Below, piece after piece: positions 26,475-37,500 of a stretch of 64,000 bases of DNA. Under the pieces are notes generated by a model. The model did no database searches, had not been told where the DNA came from, and was given only the letters and a program-made list of their open reading frames with translations. The stretch comes from Cinclus cinclus (Eukaryota > Chordata > Aves > Passeriformes > Cinclidae): contig NC_085047.1 in the NCBI RefSeq assembly GCF_963662255.1, positions 47,895,006 through 47,959,005 on the forward strand. Reading direction: 5' to 3'. The first letter of the stretch is position 1, and each line of letters opens with the position of its first letter. The position numbers were made by a program, and so were the translations under genes.

Positions 26475-26735
26475 CGCTCTGCCGACTCCTCAGAAAGCGC
26501 ATCAGGCGCTTGCACGCACAAAGCTTCCCCAAAAAAATCACGTAAGGATCTCCGCTCAGCCCGAAGGAAAGCAGAGGAGCTCTCATCCTCCCCGGCCCGC
26601 CCCCTGCGAGCAGCCGGGCTTCCCTCCGTGAGGATTCCCAGCCCTCCGAGCGCCCGGGGCTCCCCGAAGGAGCCTGCTCCGCTCTGCTCGGGGGGAGGAA
26701 CAGCTGGGAGGGTGTCAGCACAACACGCTCCATAA
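26475..26735 (-). other. Putative first exon of a leftward transcript
   Basis: The minus-strand donor AGAGCG/GTAAGG ends this exon at 26,475. One minus-strand frame is open from about 26,815 to the donor and stops exactly at the TAA inside GTAAG, as expected when an exon reads into its intron. The peptide is rich in Ala, Gly, Arg, Ser and Glu and matches no family I know. A second frame passes through the donor. The 5' boundary is arbitrary. It may be entirely 5' UTR. If real, the gene would extend left into the 15-26 kb region, where I could not identify a second exon. Confidence 0.3.
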
Positions 26736-26826
26736 ATTCTCCCCCAGTCTTCTGCAGACGTAAGTCCTTGAGAAAAATGCCTAAATCCCGTCGTTTGTTG
26801 ACATAGTAACCACATTTCAGTTTTTG

Positions 26827-26840
26827 CCCCCCCCCCCCCC
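26827..26840. repeat. C14 homopolymer
   Basis: Fourteen C on the plus strand, followed directly by TTCAG. Together they form a strong-looking polypyrimidine tract plus acceptor AG at 26,844-26,845. It lies 86 bp after the plus-strand donor at 26,760, so a very short intron is conceivable. It may also be a plain homopolymer. Confidence 0.9.
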
Positions 26841-26860
26841 TTCAGAAGCCCTCTGCATAA

Positions 26861-27109
26861 AACAATTCATTATGTGAAAGATTTATCCAGCCTGCAGTGG
26901 ACTGGTTTGTGTGGTTTTATTTGCCCGAGGAAGACATAAAGAGACTGGACGTTTGTACATCAGATTTCCCACCAAGACCAAGGGGTTGCTTCACTACAGC
27001 AGATGATATTAAAGACTTCCACAAGTCTTTGAAGGAAATGCAATACCAAGTACAACGGGAAAAAAAAAAAAATATTCAGATAAACAGCCCATTTCTAATG
27101 CCTAAGTGA
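26861..27109 (+). CDS. Protein-like open frame, possible terminal exon or retrocopy
   Basis: The frame is open from 26,861 to the TGA at 27,107-27,109 and looks more protein-like than others here. It has a charged, helical-looking stretch with alternating acidic and basic residues (PEEDIKRLDV, then TTADDIKDFHKSLKEMQYQV). The only in-frame ATG is deep inside, at the methionine of KEMQ, so it would need an upstream exon. Possible acceptors lie at CCCTTCAG (26,845), ATCCAG (26,890) and TTGCCCGAG (about 26,931). A run of about 13 A at 27,060-27,072 encodes the KKK and could mark either a coding slip or the A-tail of a truncated cDNA insertion. I do not recognise the family. Chance is a real alternative. 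Confidence 0.25.
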   Translation, partial: NNSLCERFIQPAVDWFVWFYLPEEDIKRLDVCTSDFPPRPRGCFTTADDIKDFHKSLKEMQYQVQREKKKNIQINSPFLMPK

Positions 27110-30100
27110 AGTAAAATTTTAGGAGCTTTTCAGGAGTTCACAAATGTCTAATTTACTCAGATATATTTATCCAATTTCTCCAAAGACGCTTAAAACATTT
27201 TAAAAGTTCGCAGCTAAATTTGTAAATCTACAGCAGATACTGTGAGAAAGAGCAGAGGGTCAGCAACAAGTAAAGCCTGTGGAAGACTTTGCTTTCCCAG
27301 TTCTATGGAGATGAGCCCTATGGAGATGAGCTCTTTAGTCTCCGGGCAGTGGAGAGAGGAAAGATAAAAGAGAATTGTGCTGCAGGGATCACGTGGGGTT
27401 TAATGGGTTTTAATGCATCCCCTCATCCAAACTGCTGCCACCCTACACAGACAGGCATGCAGATTTCTAGCCCTTTTACTGGTAATTTAGGCTATGGGAG
27501 CAGCCTGGCAGGCTTGTGCAAACCATGCTACCCTGCAGGGCTTTTTTGACCCCAGTTGCAAAAGGATGGGGGTGGGGGGTAAAATAACAAAACCCGAACC
27601 TTGCTATTTCGAGTTGAAAAGAGTCTTACAAGCAACGTTTCAGTGTTTTAACTCAATGCTGCCTTAAAAAACTACCTGATTCGCGAATAGCTTTAGGGGT
27701 CTAATTGTATATTATTTACTACAGACAACTTTCTCTCTGATCAGGGTTAAATGTATGCTTTAGCTCGGAAGCACCAGAGCACATAAAGAGTGAGAGATCT
27801 AGCATTTTCCTCCAGCCTTGGAATTCATTACAAGTGACCATAACCTTTCCCTCAACACCCAGGCAGCTTCATTTTCTTCACATAGTGCTCATTCTCTTCT
27901 TCCGCCCTTCCCTCCAGAAACAAAACAAACAAAACATAAACAAAAAGAAAAAAAAAATCAGAAAAGTTCTTAATTCGTATCTTTTTACTGGGCCGTAGCT
28001 GAAAATCATTTCCTGTGCTGTCATTTAAATGAGAAAAGAGAAGAGAGAAGGAAAGGAGAAGCTTGAATGTGCATTCACAGCTTTGGAAGTCACACGTTTT
28101 GATGATGTTTCATTACCCTTCTTAAGAATAGATTCTGAAATATAGTCCCAGCATCAATATGTATTTCTCAAACTATCACCAGCTTGTGTCCTGACCCCAT
28201 ACCAACTATATAGGTGCTATTTTAAATGCTTTATATGTTTTAATGAACTGGTAGGCATAAGTAAGCTTGTAAAACTCTGACACAAATACCATGCTGCTGT
28301 GTATTTCACTGTGCACGTGAAGACAAAATATTTTCAGTAGACAAGGTTTGGTAAAGTTTTTAATATATTTAGAATCAGATCTAAAAGGGTAGACCACTAG
28401 CCCGGTACTCTGGCTCCATGGATGACTCAGTGAAACCCCTGGAACTACTGGAAGTGTTTGTAGCTTTGGTGGCTCTAAGGTGGTGTGAGGGAGCTAAACT
28501 TCTGGCCAGATCTTCTTTAAACTTGCTGTTGATCTCAGTTTGACACTTCACCTGAGCAGATGGTGACCATGAGCTGCAAGGCTCACTTTTTCCTTGCATC
28601 CCTTGCCCCAGACTGTGTTTGCCTTGCACTGCAACTGTGCTGAGGCAACTGAGGCAGCTGTTTCAGTAGGCTGATCTGCTTGAAAACCAATGTACCCAAA
28701 AGCCATCATTTTCCATTTCATCAGCTTGTTAAACTGACCCGGCTGCAGTTGTGCAACTGCTGGATGCAGTCTGGGCAGAGGGGTGGGCAGTGCAGTGGGA
28801 CAGCAGAACAGCAGTCCCCACTTGCTCTAGGTTATATGTATTAATTACCATTCAAGCTTGTTTGTACCTGTGCTCTCCTAGTCAAGTGGGATAACACACT
28901 TTCCTTGTCCTACAGATTGTAAACCACTGGGTATAGAAAACCACAGTTTTCACAAGCTCAGAAACTCAACTTCGATTAATGTATCATAATCTACCAAAAC
29001 CCAATAAAATATACAAGAAGTTAAGCTGATTTATTTGTGTACATTGTGCATATGAAATGAATATTCCAATATTAGCAAAATTATAAGTACTAAAGTCACT
29101 CTTTTTGTAAATTGAGCCCAGATCCATGAAATAAGCTATTAAATGGGGGGTAAGGGTGGGGTGTGAAGTCGTGTATGTTCCATATTATTTTTCAATACCT
29201 TTTGTGCTAAGTCTGTTTAGTTTTGTTTTTCTGAAAACTTTTTAACCAAAATGTGAAAATAACCTGCTTGCGCTGTTTCCCTAAAAATTTTATAATAATT
29301 AGATTGTCTTACCACATATAGATAACTAAGAATTGTAGCCATTTGACATCATCCACAGGATTTCATAAGATAACAGAAAGTTGCACAAGCACACTAGACC
29401 TGCTTAATGTCTATTAACCTCTATACTGGTGAGATGGCAGAAAAGTCCTATGGCCTTTAGTAACGGTGTTTTAGAAAGCAAAGGACTGAATGAACTCAAG
29501 AAATGGGCTCTGGCCCAGAGCTAGGAACACAAGAATTAGCAGCTGCTTAGTGCTATGTTTGCAAATGCTCTGGTTCCTGTAGAAACACCTAATCCTTCCT
29601 GAATCCTGGCCATCGTTTATGGTTAAGTGCAGACAGTAAAAGGCTGTTCTCATTACCTCCTCCTTATCTGTATGGTTCGTTTTGTGTGACAATGGATTTT
29701 CGGTAGAATTTTAAAGCTTAATTATTCTGGCCACGTATTTGGCATCTATTTACATTGCAATGTGTGCCTAAGACCTATGTGCTGGGGGATGCATGGTGGG
29801 GTGGGAAGTTTGGGTATTGCCTTAGCCATAGGGAATAAAACAATATAAGGAGAGCCCAGGAACCCAGAAAGCTCTTAATGCAAATCATAAACTTTCTATA
29901 GGCATTCTTGAACTATCCTGTAGAATGTGATACTGATTTATGTCCAGCAATGGAACACTCGAATATCCTTCCAACAGTATCTGGAGGGATTAGCAGATTG
30001 TTAAACCTGGGGCTGAGAACTCTTTCCCAGTTTAGGATTGACCTCCTAGGTGCTCTGACCACAAACAGAGTTTCACGGAATCATTTCCTTGGTGTCCTAC

Positions 30101-32491
30101 TCAGTCCAGCAAGACACAGCCCACAAAAATCCACAAAATACTGAGGCAAACTGAAAAGATCAAACGCAGAATAAAAGCATGCAGGAAACAAACAAGGTTT
30201 GTGGTCCCCTCTTTAAAAAGCTGAAGCTGAAATTCCTGGTTTTTTAAGTGTTGCCCCTTACCCAAAGCAGATCAATGAACTGAGCTAATTTTGTGGCTGT
30301 TTCATTTGCTCAAGCTTTCTAAACTGTGTATGTGCCCCTGTTCAGTATGGTGTTCTGGAAAGCATCTCAACGTTATCTTATTTTTGATCTTTATTGAATG
30401 TGGACCCTAAATACCACAGTTGGGGATGTATCAGCTACAGCAAACAGACCATGACTGATGAGGTAGGCATTCTATATTCAAATGAGGTTGAACGGCGCTA
30501 TGTGTTTGCTGCCTACAGTTCTTGACGATGATGCTGTGTCACTCACAGCAGCAGCTGGTGATGAAACAGCTGTCCTCTTTGTGCTGGAGCTGGAGTTGGT
30601 CTGACTTCACCATTACCTGATCTCACTCAATGAGCAGAAGAATCTTCATTTTCTTCCTGTGGGATGGTTTTGCCCTGTATTAACTCCTTTACCAGCTCAC
30701 CAATGATTCAAGATGAGCATCAGTGATGCTCCAAGGGAAACAGCAGGAGTGCACCCAAATGGAAAGGGAAGAGGGGCTACCTGGCACTTTTTGTTAGTAG
30801 TTATCTTTCAGCCTAGTTCAAATATACTGCCTGACTGTACCCTTAGGACACAGCTAGAGATGTTGTCCAGGCCACAGATTAACAGGGTTAAGAGGTTATT
30901 TCTTTATCCCTCTCACACTTCCATGAAGATTACAGCCTACTCAAACCTGCCAACAGGGTGGCACCTTTAGTATCCCCTCAGTCTCAACATGATCTGGAAA
31001 ACAAAAATCTCCTGTGAAAATCCCTGAGGCTAGTACCGATCATTTTCACAGAACTGTGCCAGGGAGTGATGAAATGAGCAATTATATCACTGCATCAGAG
31101 GGTAAGGTTTCACCAGGTGCCTGTTTTAGTTAATGCCTTATTACCACTGAAACAGGGCGGAGTCTCCTCTCTGCCTCCTGGGGCAATTGCCTTTGTGCCG
31201 ACCTCATGCCAATTCCGCTGTTCCTCTGACAATTTGATGAACCAGTTCAGCTCACCTAACTGACAGAAAATGCTTTTATTTTCCCTGGTTTTTATAGCCT
31301 GTGAGATGAGCTCACACAGGCATGACAGAGCATTCAGAACATGCAGTCAAGAACCAGGACTGTGCTTGAGCTGGAGTGCATTTTGATGGGAAAGAAGGAG
31401 AAGAAGGACTCAGTGTACAATAACATCTTCACATGGGTCAGCTGCAGCCTCCCCTTAACAATAGCTGATATTGCTATTTCCTAGCTGAGCCTGAGATATG
31501 TCCCAGCATATATTTACAAGCCATGGTGAGGACAGATGGATGGTTTGCACAATGTTGAAGACCTTTCATCTCCTCTCAAGGAAAAGCTCTTTCTTGACAC
31601 AGACAGGAACAAGTCCCAAGAAAGTGTTAATTTGTTTAAAGCTGCTGTGCAACTTCTTTGCCCTTCTGGGCCCTGGGAGCTTTGAGTCACCAAGGCATTC
31701 ATTCAGATGATGCAATACTTGTACCTGAGCACACTGCCAGAGGACAGTAGGAGAAAAATCAGGAAAACCAGAGGAAGATTTAATGCTCTCTTTCCATCGG
31801 GCCTTGTTACATTCATTTGAATTCCTGCCTTCTGATTTACCAAGTTACCTTGGTGATCCTTGACTGCTTTGCTTGCAAGCCTACACCAGCTCCACTCCAG
31901 CCCAGGTACAGATGCTGACATCATCTTCCCAGTCCCGCTGGCACTTGCCTGCTAATGAAATATAACTTCACAGAGGAGGAAGGAAATTCAGGGAGTGTCA
32001 AATGCCAGCCTGAGTGCCAGCATACCATAGCAGGCTGGTGCAGTCACCCCTGGCTTTAATTCAGAAGGATTTGGGGAATGTCACTTCTTTTTGTATTATG
32101 TTTTCTAGCAAATACTTGGAGGGTGACATTCTGCCTCCTTCCCTTCTGCCTTTTGTGCTGTGTAGGTTGCTGTAGCTGGTCATGTTTCAAACCGGGCTGA
32201 ACGCTGGTGGGAGTAATTTCAAGTTACTTTGTAAATGTTCTGCTTGCCTGAAGGCATGCCATTTTGAAGAGGTAGCTTGCCTTCTGAAAAGGAAAATCCT
32301 TTCAAAGGTCTCCCAACATTAGTGCTCGAATCTCTTGCTCAGCTGGCACAGCAAGTTGAAAGACCTGCATTCTGCCTTGACTGACAATTTTGGATTTCTT
32401 CTAGCCCTGAATCCTGTGCATGAGAAGTGCTCAGAGAGGCAGGACTCAGAAGCTGTATGCTTTCCCAAGCACAGCCTTCTGGTGACACACC

Positions 32492-32525
<34 letters not shown>

Positions 32526-34275
32526 CAATCAATACTGGAACGTTGTCTTTTAAATGGGTAATATAACTGATTGTAGCCCAAGCTGTGATACCAACTCCAC
32601 CAGTAACCTCTGACCACTGAATGAAGTCAAAATCTGGCTGCCACAGAAAGAAGGTCTTTGCTATCCTCACTGATTTCCCTTTCTTTCCATCCCTATTTCC
32701 ACATTCTTCCCTCTCCCTATTTACTTGTCCTGACTTAATTCTCTGCCATTCTTGGGAGTTGAATTGGCTTATTCTTATTCTGTTATTGGAGCAGTGCCAG
32801 AGCTGGCAGCAAGGCAAGCAGCAAAGATACGTGGTGAAGAGAAGTGAAAAGAAGAATGGGTGAAGAAGCTGGGTTTCAGTCTTGCCCAAAATGCAACCTA
32901 ATCAAGAGCCAGAAGGCAGGGCAGGCCACGAAGGGTCTAAAAGCCAGTTATAGTGAAGGTAGCAAGTTGTGCTGTGCCCATGTCTGCAGAGGATGCTGTA
33001 GTTTGAGGTGCTCCCACAGAGCCGCTGTTTTCCCAGCCTGTTTATTACAGGTTCAAGCCAATGTGAGAGCAAAGAGCTGACCATCATCCACTTCCATGTT
33101 CTAGGAAGTTTTGGCATGAGTTCCAGCACTTCCCAGTCACGCTGCACTGAGTGTTCTAGTAACCACTGGAGGAAAGGGTGGTGTGTAGCTGTGGGAAGCA
33201 TATCTAATTTGTCCATTTAAGACCCCTTAAAGAAGTCTTCTCTTCTACAAAGTAAGTTGCACTCTTTGGCAAAGCAGATGGATAAGCCTGGCTTCTCAGG
33301 CCGCTGGGAATACCAGTCAGGACAGCATACCCTGACATAACAGAACCTGTAGCTCCTGTGGATGTCAGCTGGTGGCTACTGTAATGCTTCCCAGGACTTG
33401 CCACATGACCTGCCTTACTTGGGATTTCCAGTTAGCTGCACTATCTCATACTGGACAGCTGGTTGGCTCATCTTCTTGCTACGGTGGTCCCATCCCAGAA
33501 GAATGGCTGAGGAAAGTGACTCCCAAGTACAGATAGTTGGCCCTTTCCCAGCTGCCATGTGGGAATATACAGAAAGCCTTTGAGGAGCCAGCTGAAAAGA
33601 CCTCGTGGCATCTGTGCTGAGGTCCTGACAAGATGACTTCATATTTCCTGCCCCAAGGCTTTTTGAGCAATATGTATGTAAAAGCTGAAGTTGAGCATAC
33701 TTTAAAACTCGTCACTCCTATATGTAATCAGTGCCTTATTAGATTTCCAGCAATGCAAAGGGACTAATAGTTAATTTGGAAGCTACCTGGAAGCAACTTT
33801 TTCTTTTATGTTCACCAGTGTTTTTCCATGTGGCTCCATGTAACTAAATTAAGTGTTCTGATAACAGTGCTAAGAGCAGTGGAAAAGCCAACATATTAAA
33901 TAAACTTGGCCACCAGTCATATTTTACATGCCCTCTCTTGCTCACAGCCTATGGGTTTAAATGCCTGGCAGCTGAAGCTATGGCACAGAGTGGAGAGTCC
34001 TTGGAATTCACTCTTCCGTGCTTTGTCTGAATCTGAATTTGTTGACCTTTACTCTTATCTGTTCACCAGGGAAAGAAACACAGAGCTTTTTGCACAGCTG
34101 ATCTGCAGCCCAGATGGTAGGAAGCCTATTGAGACCAAAGGAGAAGAGTTGTTTAGAACTACCCTGAGAAACCTTTGAACCTCAGGACTGCAGAAAGACT
34201 TCTATACAGCAGCAGGGTACTGCCACCCATCCAATCCAGCCACTACACTGCTAGGATGCCAAGAAAATCAGGAGA
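27110..34275. other. Non-coding stretch, no gene seen
   Basis: I see no exon I would defend. A 15-bp duplication (CTATGGAGATGAG) lies at about 27,302-27,331, an (ATCA)n repeat at 32,490-32,533, and A-rich tracts near 27,920-27,960. The best exon-like patch is about 33,946-34,178 (see findings). Open frames elsewhere are short and lack conserved features. Confidence 0.55.
32490..32533. repeat. (ATCA)n tetranucleotide microsatellite
   Basis: About ten ATCA units with one ATTC interruption near 32,523. A plus-strand frame over it encodes an INQS repeat, which is not a gene. Confidence 0.95.
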
Positions 34276-34515
34276 ATTTTTGAATTTTTTTTTTGTTTTG
34301 TTTTTTGTGGTTTTGGCTTTTGGGTGGGTTTTTTTTGGTTTGGTTGTTATTGTTGTTTAATATTTTTTTAAAGGGTTTTGTTTTGTTTGTTTTTTGTGTT
34401 TTGGTTTTTTTTGTTTGTTTGGTTTGGTTTTTTTTATTTTTAGTGTTTTGCTTTTTTTTTTTTTTCCCAGGACAATATTATTCTAATATTATAATTATTA
34501 TTATTATTATCTTCT
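34276..34515. repeat. T/G-rich low-complexity tract with (ATT)n end
   Basis: About 190 bases consist almost only of T and G in TTTTG, TTGG and T-run units, ending at poly-T near 34,451-34,465. An ATT-rich microsatellite follows at about 34,485-34,511. The plus-strand open frame of Phe, Val, Leu and Trp over this tract is an artefact. Its complement resembles the A/CCAA tracts at 46.2 kb and 60.5 kb. Confidence 0.9.
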
Positions 34516-37500
34516 TCACTGATAGATATTATGGAGTTATAGCCATGTTTTCTTTTCCAGTCCCAGCTGTCAGTTGGAGGTGAGAAGGTGGCTTTCCAAG
34601 TTGTCTGCCCCTGGATCCTGGCAAAGCAAGGCAACATCTGTGACCAGATAGCCCAGAATAGGGCCACAGGTCATCTGCTGGTACTTGAGGGCAGGAGCAG
34701 GTATGGGGAACAAATTGGATTCTTGTTCAAAACAGAAATGTGTTTACTCTGACGTGGGTGACACACTGTGGGTGTTGTATATACCATTTGTGCCTGTACT
34801 GACATCCCACTGTGTGAGTGTACTCAGCAAGTCCAAAATCAAATTAAATAGAGTGTGTTGTTTAGAAGAAATTTACTCCTATGTGGAGGTACTTGATTAC
34901 TTTGTTGACAAGTGCTGTGGAAATGTTAGTCTATTAAGGAAGGTGAGCAGAACCACTTACAGATTGTAAAAGTTTAGTAGAGGGGTTGACCCCTGCAGAG
35001 TTTGGAAACATCACCAATGTGAATACACTGTTGCTGTCCTTCTGGTCCTCTGGAAATTCTCCCTCTATAGCCCCTTAAGGTCAGCAAAGCCACCATGATC
35101 TGTGGAGCATATCCCATCAGGGTTTTATCTTCTGCCCCTCTGTGAGTGGCTGACACAGCCTGCTCATCCCTGCTCACAAAAACATGGCTCAGCCTAGCCT
35201 TGCTAAGTAGAAGTCATGGCTCCTACAGCCGGACACAGTGGGCCTCAAATTTAATTGTCAGTGAGTCAAACACAGTGTCTGTCAGATCATAATCACACTG
35301 GTGCTACAACCAGCAACCAAATGTCACTTGACACGAGACTTCAGCCTCCTACAAGCATGATTTCCTCTATTTGTAGTAGGGCAAAGAGCTCAGCATGTAC
35401 TTTTTATAAAGTCACAGGAAGCTATAGAGAAAACCGGGGTTTTATAGAAAAGCATGCCACTGTCAGAAGGAAAAACAACATCATTTTTTAAAAGAAAATT
35501 TTTAAAACCTCTAAACTTAGTGCCAGTTACTTTGGCTTTCTTGGCACACCTTAGGGTGTTTACCAGTGGGGGACAAGAATTTGCACTGTTCAGATGCCTC
35601 AGAGAAGTGACTGCATTAATCAAACCACCAAAGTGTGATTACGACAATGGCTTCCCCAGAGACTTGTGTTTTGGTTTTAAGTAAACAAATAGCCATCCAA
35701 GTAGGAGGAGGATGACTCAATTAAAATCACACAGATCTGTTATATATAGCAAACATTAAATATGTTTAAAATTCCTCTGATACTTTAAACAGGATTGTTT
35801 AAATTATCAACCTCTGAAACTCCATAGGTTCTAATTTAACAACTACAATAAAGTTAATGTATTCATTTTTAAAATAAAAGTACTCCTGCTTCTTTTGAAC
35901 TGGGCCAAATGGCTTGTTTCAAAATAAAGTTTTATTACTTTGGACTAAAATAGCCTGAATTTCTTGCTAATATTTGCTTATTTCAGAAAACATAGCATTT
36001 TCTTATACCTAGAAAATAAAAGGGTGCAGAGTTTGCCAGCTAACATCCTTCCTGTTTGTATAGACTCCAGTCCTCTGAGCTGTACTGGACCTCTAGGCTT
36101 TTCTGTGGGATGAAGGACTTCTGACAATGCCTACCTTTCAGACATATGCAAACTATTCTTCAGGCACAGAATAACCCATTCTTGAAATGTGCTGCTTCTC
36201 ACAGGGCAGTGTAGTTGGTCAAAGCATAAATTAGCTCAAAGAAAGAACAGTCATGGAGCAATTTCCTTTTGTAAATAATTTCATATAAGACTCCTTCCCA
36301 CTATTTTACATCAGTGCATAAGCAAGTGTTTCAGTTCTGGTTATGCATACCAACAAATGTCAGAAACACAGTGATGAACATTGGAATACACTTTTGCTAT
36401 CACAGCTACATTTCTGGAACCTGAACTTCAGCAGCAGCTCCCTAGGAAATAATAGGCAAAACACACTGAAACTTTGTCCTTCTACCTGCCCTAAACTGAT
36501 TTATGTTTTCCTTAGTGTGCTCCCTCTGCAGTGCTGCAGGTGGATGGAAGGACACTTGCAAGGAGCAGAAGTCACACTTCTACCCCCTGCCTCCATCAGT
36601 GCTGCAGACATCATTTGCCCAGTGAGCCAGGGAGTGCCTGGGGCTGAGAGGACAGCTGTGTTTGCCCTCTTTCCCTTCCTTATGCATGCATATTATCACC
36701 TCTATGAAAAAAGCATCCTCAAATCTTCAGGAACACACAGTCAACTAAGCTGGAGAGAAAGTAATAGGGAAGAAAAAAAAAGCTTGCCTCAGACAGGCAC
36801 AAACACCAGTGCCACCCTCAGCCACAGGGAGACACCAATTCCCAAATGCAAGTTTCCTTCCCTAAATGCTGGGAGAGGGCCCCTGGACAAATGAGGTCAA
36901 GCCTGGGGCAGCAAAAGGAGGATATGGGTCTTCTAACGTGTAATGAGGCAGAACCTAAAAATCTACTGAAGGCAAAGGAAAAGCAGTCAGGTCAGTAGGA
37001 AGTGTCAGATGCAGCCTTGAATCTGTAGATACTATGAAAGGGATGAAGCACATTCAAGACCCAGACATAACAGGGACACCATTAGCTGAATCCCAGTTTT
37101 TCTTTCCAATTTAGCAGAATTCCAAACCACAGTGCACTGAGCCACTCTGGGCATAGGGTCAGGAGAAACTCCCGACTTGTCTTTGGGTCTCTGGTTTTGT
37201 ACTATGGTGCTGGAGGTAGAAGAGCTGTTCAAAACTGCTCTGGGCATGAGAGAAGGCTTTGGGCTTCTTCGAGGTCTCAGATCACACCCATTCCTGCCTG
37301 GGTATCACTTGTGCCCTCAGTGCTGATTGGGACGGCAGTCAGAAGAGGGAAGGGGCAAATGAGTGAGGATTAACAACTCTTTGGCATTTCTGATTAATCC
37401 AGGCCTGCCTAATTATGCTGTAAGAGATTAAAGGTGAAAAACCTGCATCTAGATGGTGACCTGCTGAAAGACCATGACTGATTCAGGAGAGGGCTTTCAG

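Larger units (their letters stand above)
26130..26785. promoter_or_regulatory. Second CpG island, possible bidirectional promoter
   Basis: A CpG-dense, GC-rich block is embedded in AT-rich DNA. It contains good splice-donor sequences on both strands: minus GAGCG/GTAAGG with exon end at 26,475, and plus AGAC/GTAAGT with exon end at 26,759. A further plus candidate, CAC/GTAAGG, lies near 26,541. No TATA box is clear. CpG islands with divergent donors are typical of bidirectional promoters in birds, but no downstream exon was proven on either side. It could also be an orphan island or an alternative promoter of the gene entering from elsewhere. Confidence 0.6.

Noticed and set aside
26136..26735. 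Plus-strand 199-codon open frame
   Set aside because: It is produced by the GC-rich island and its 73-bp duplication. It has no domain, and long frames on the minus strand overlap it.
34293..34583. Frame encoding a Phe/Val/Leu/Trp-rich hydrophobic peptide
   Set aside because: It is a translation of the T/G low-complexity tract, not a membrane protein.
36343..36894. Plus-strand 183-codon open frame
   Set aside because: It is the longest frame in AT-rich DNA, but it has no recognisable family, no convincing splice context and irregular composition.
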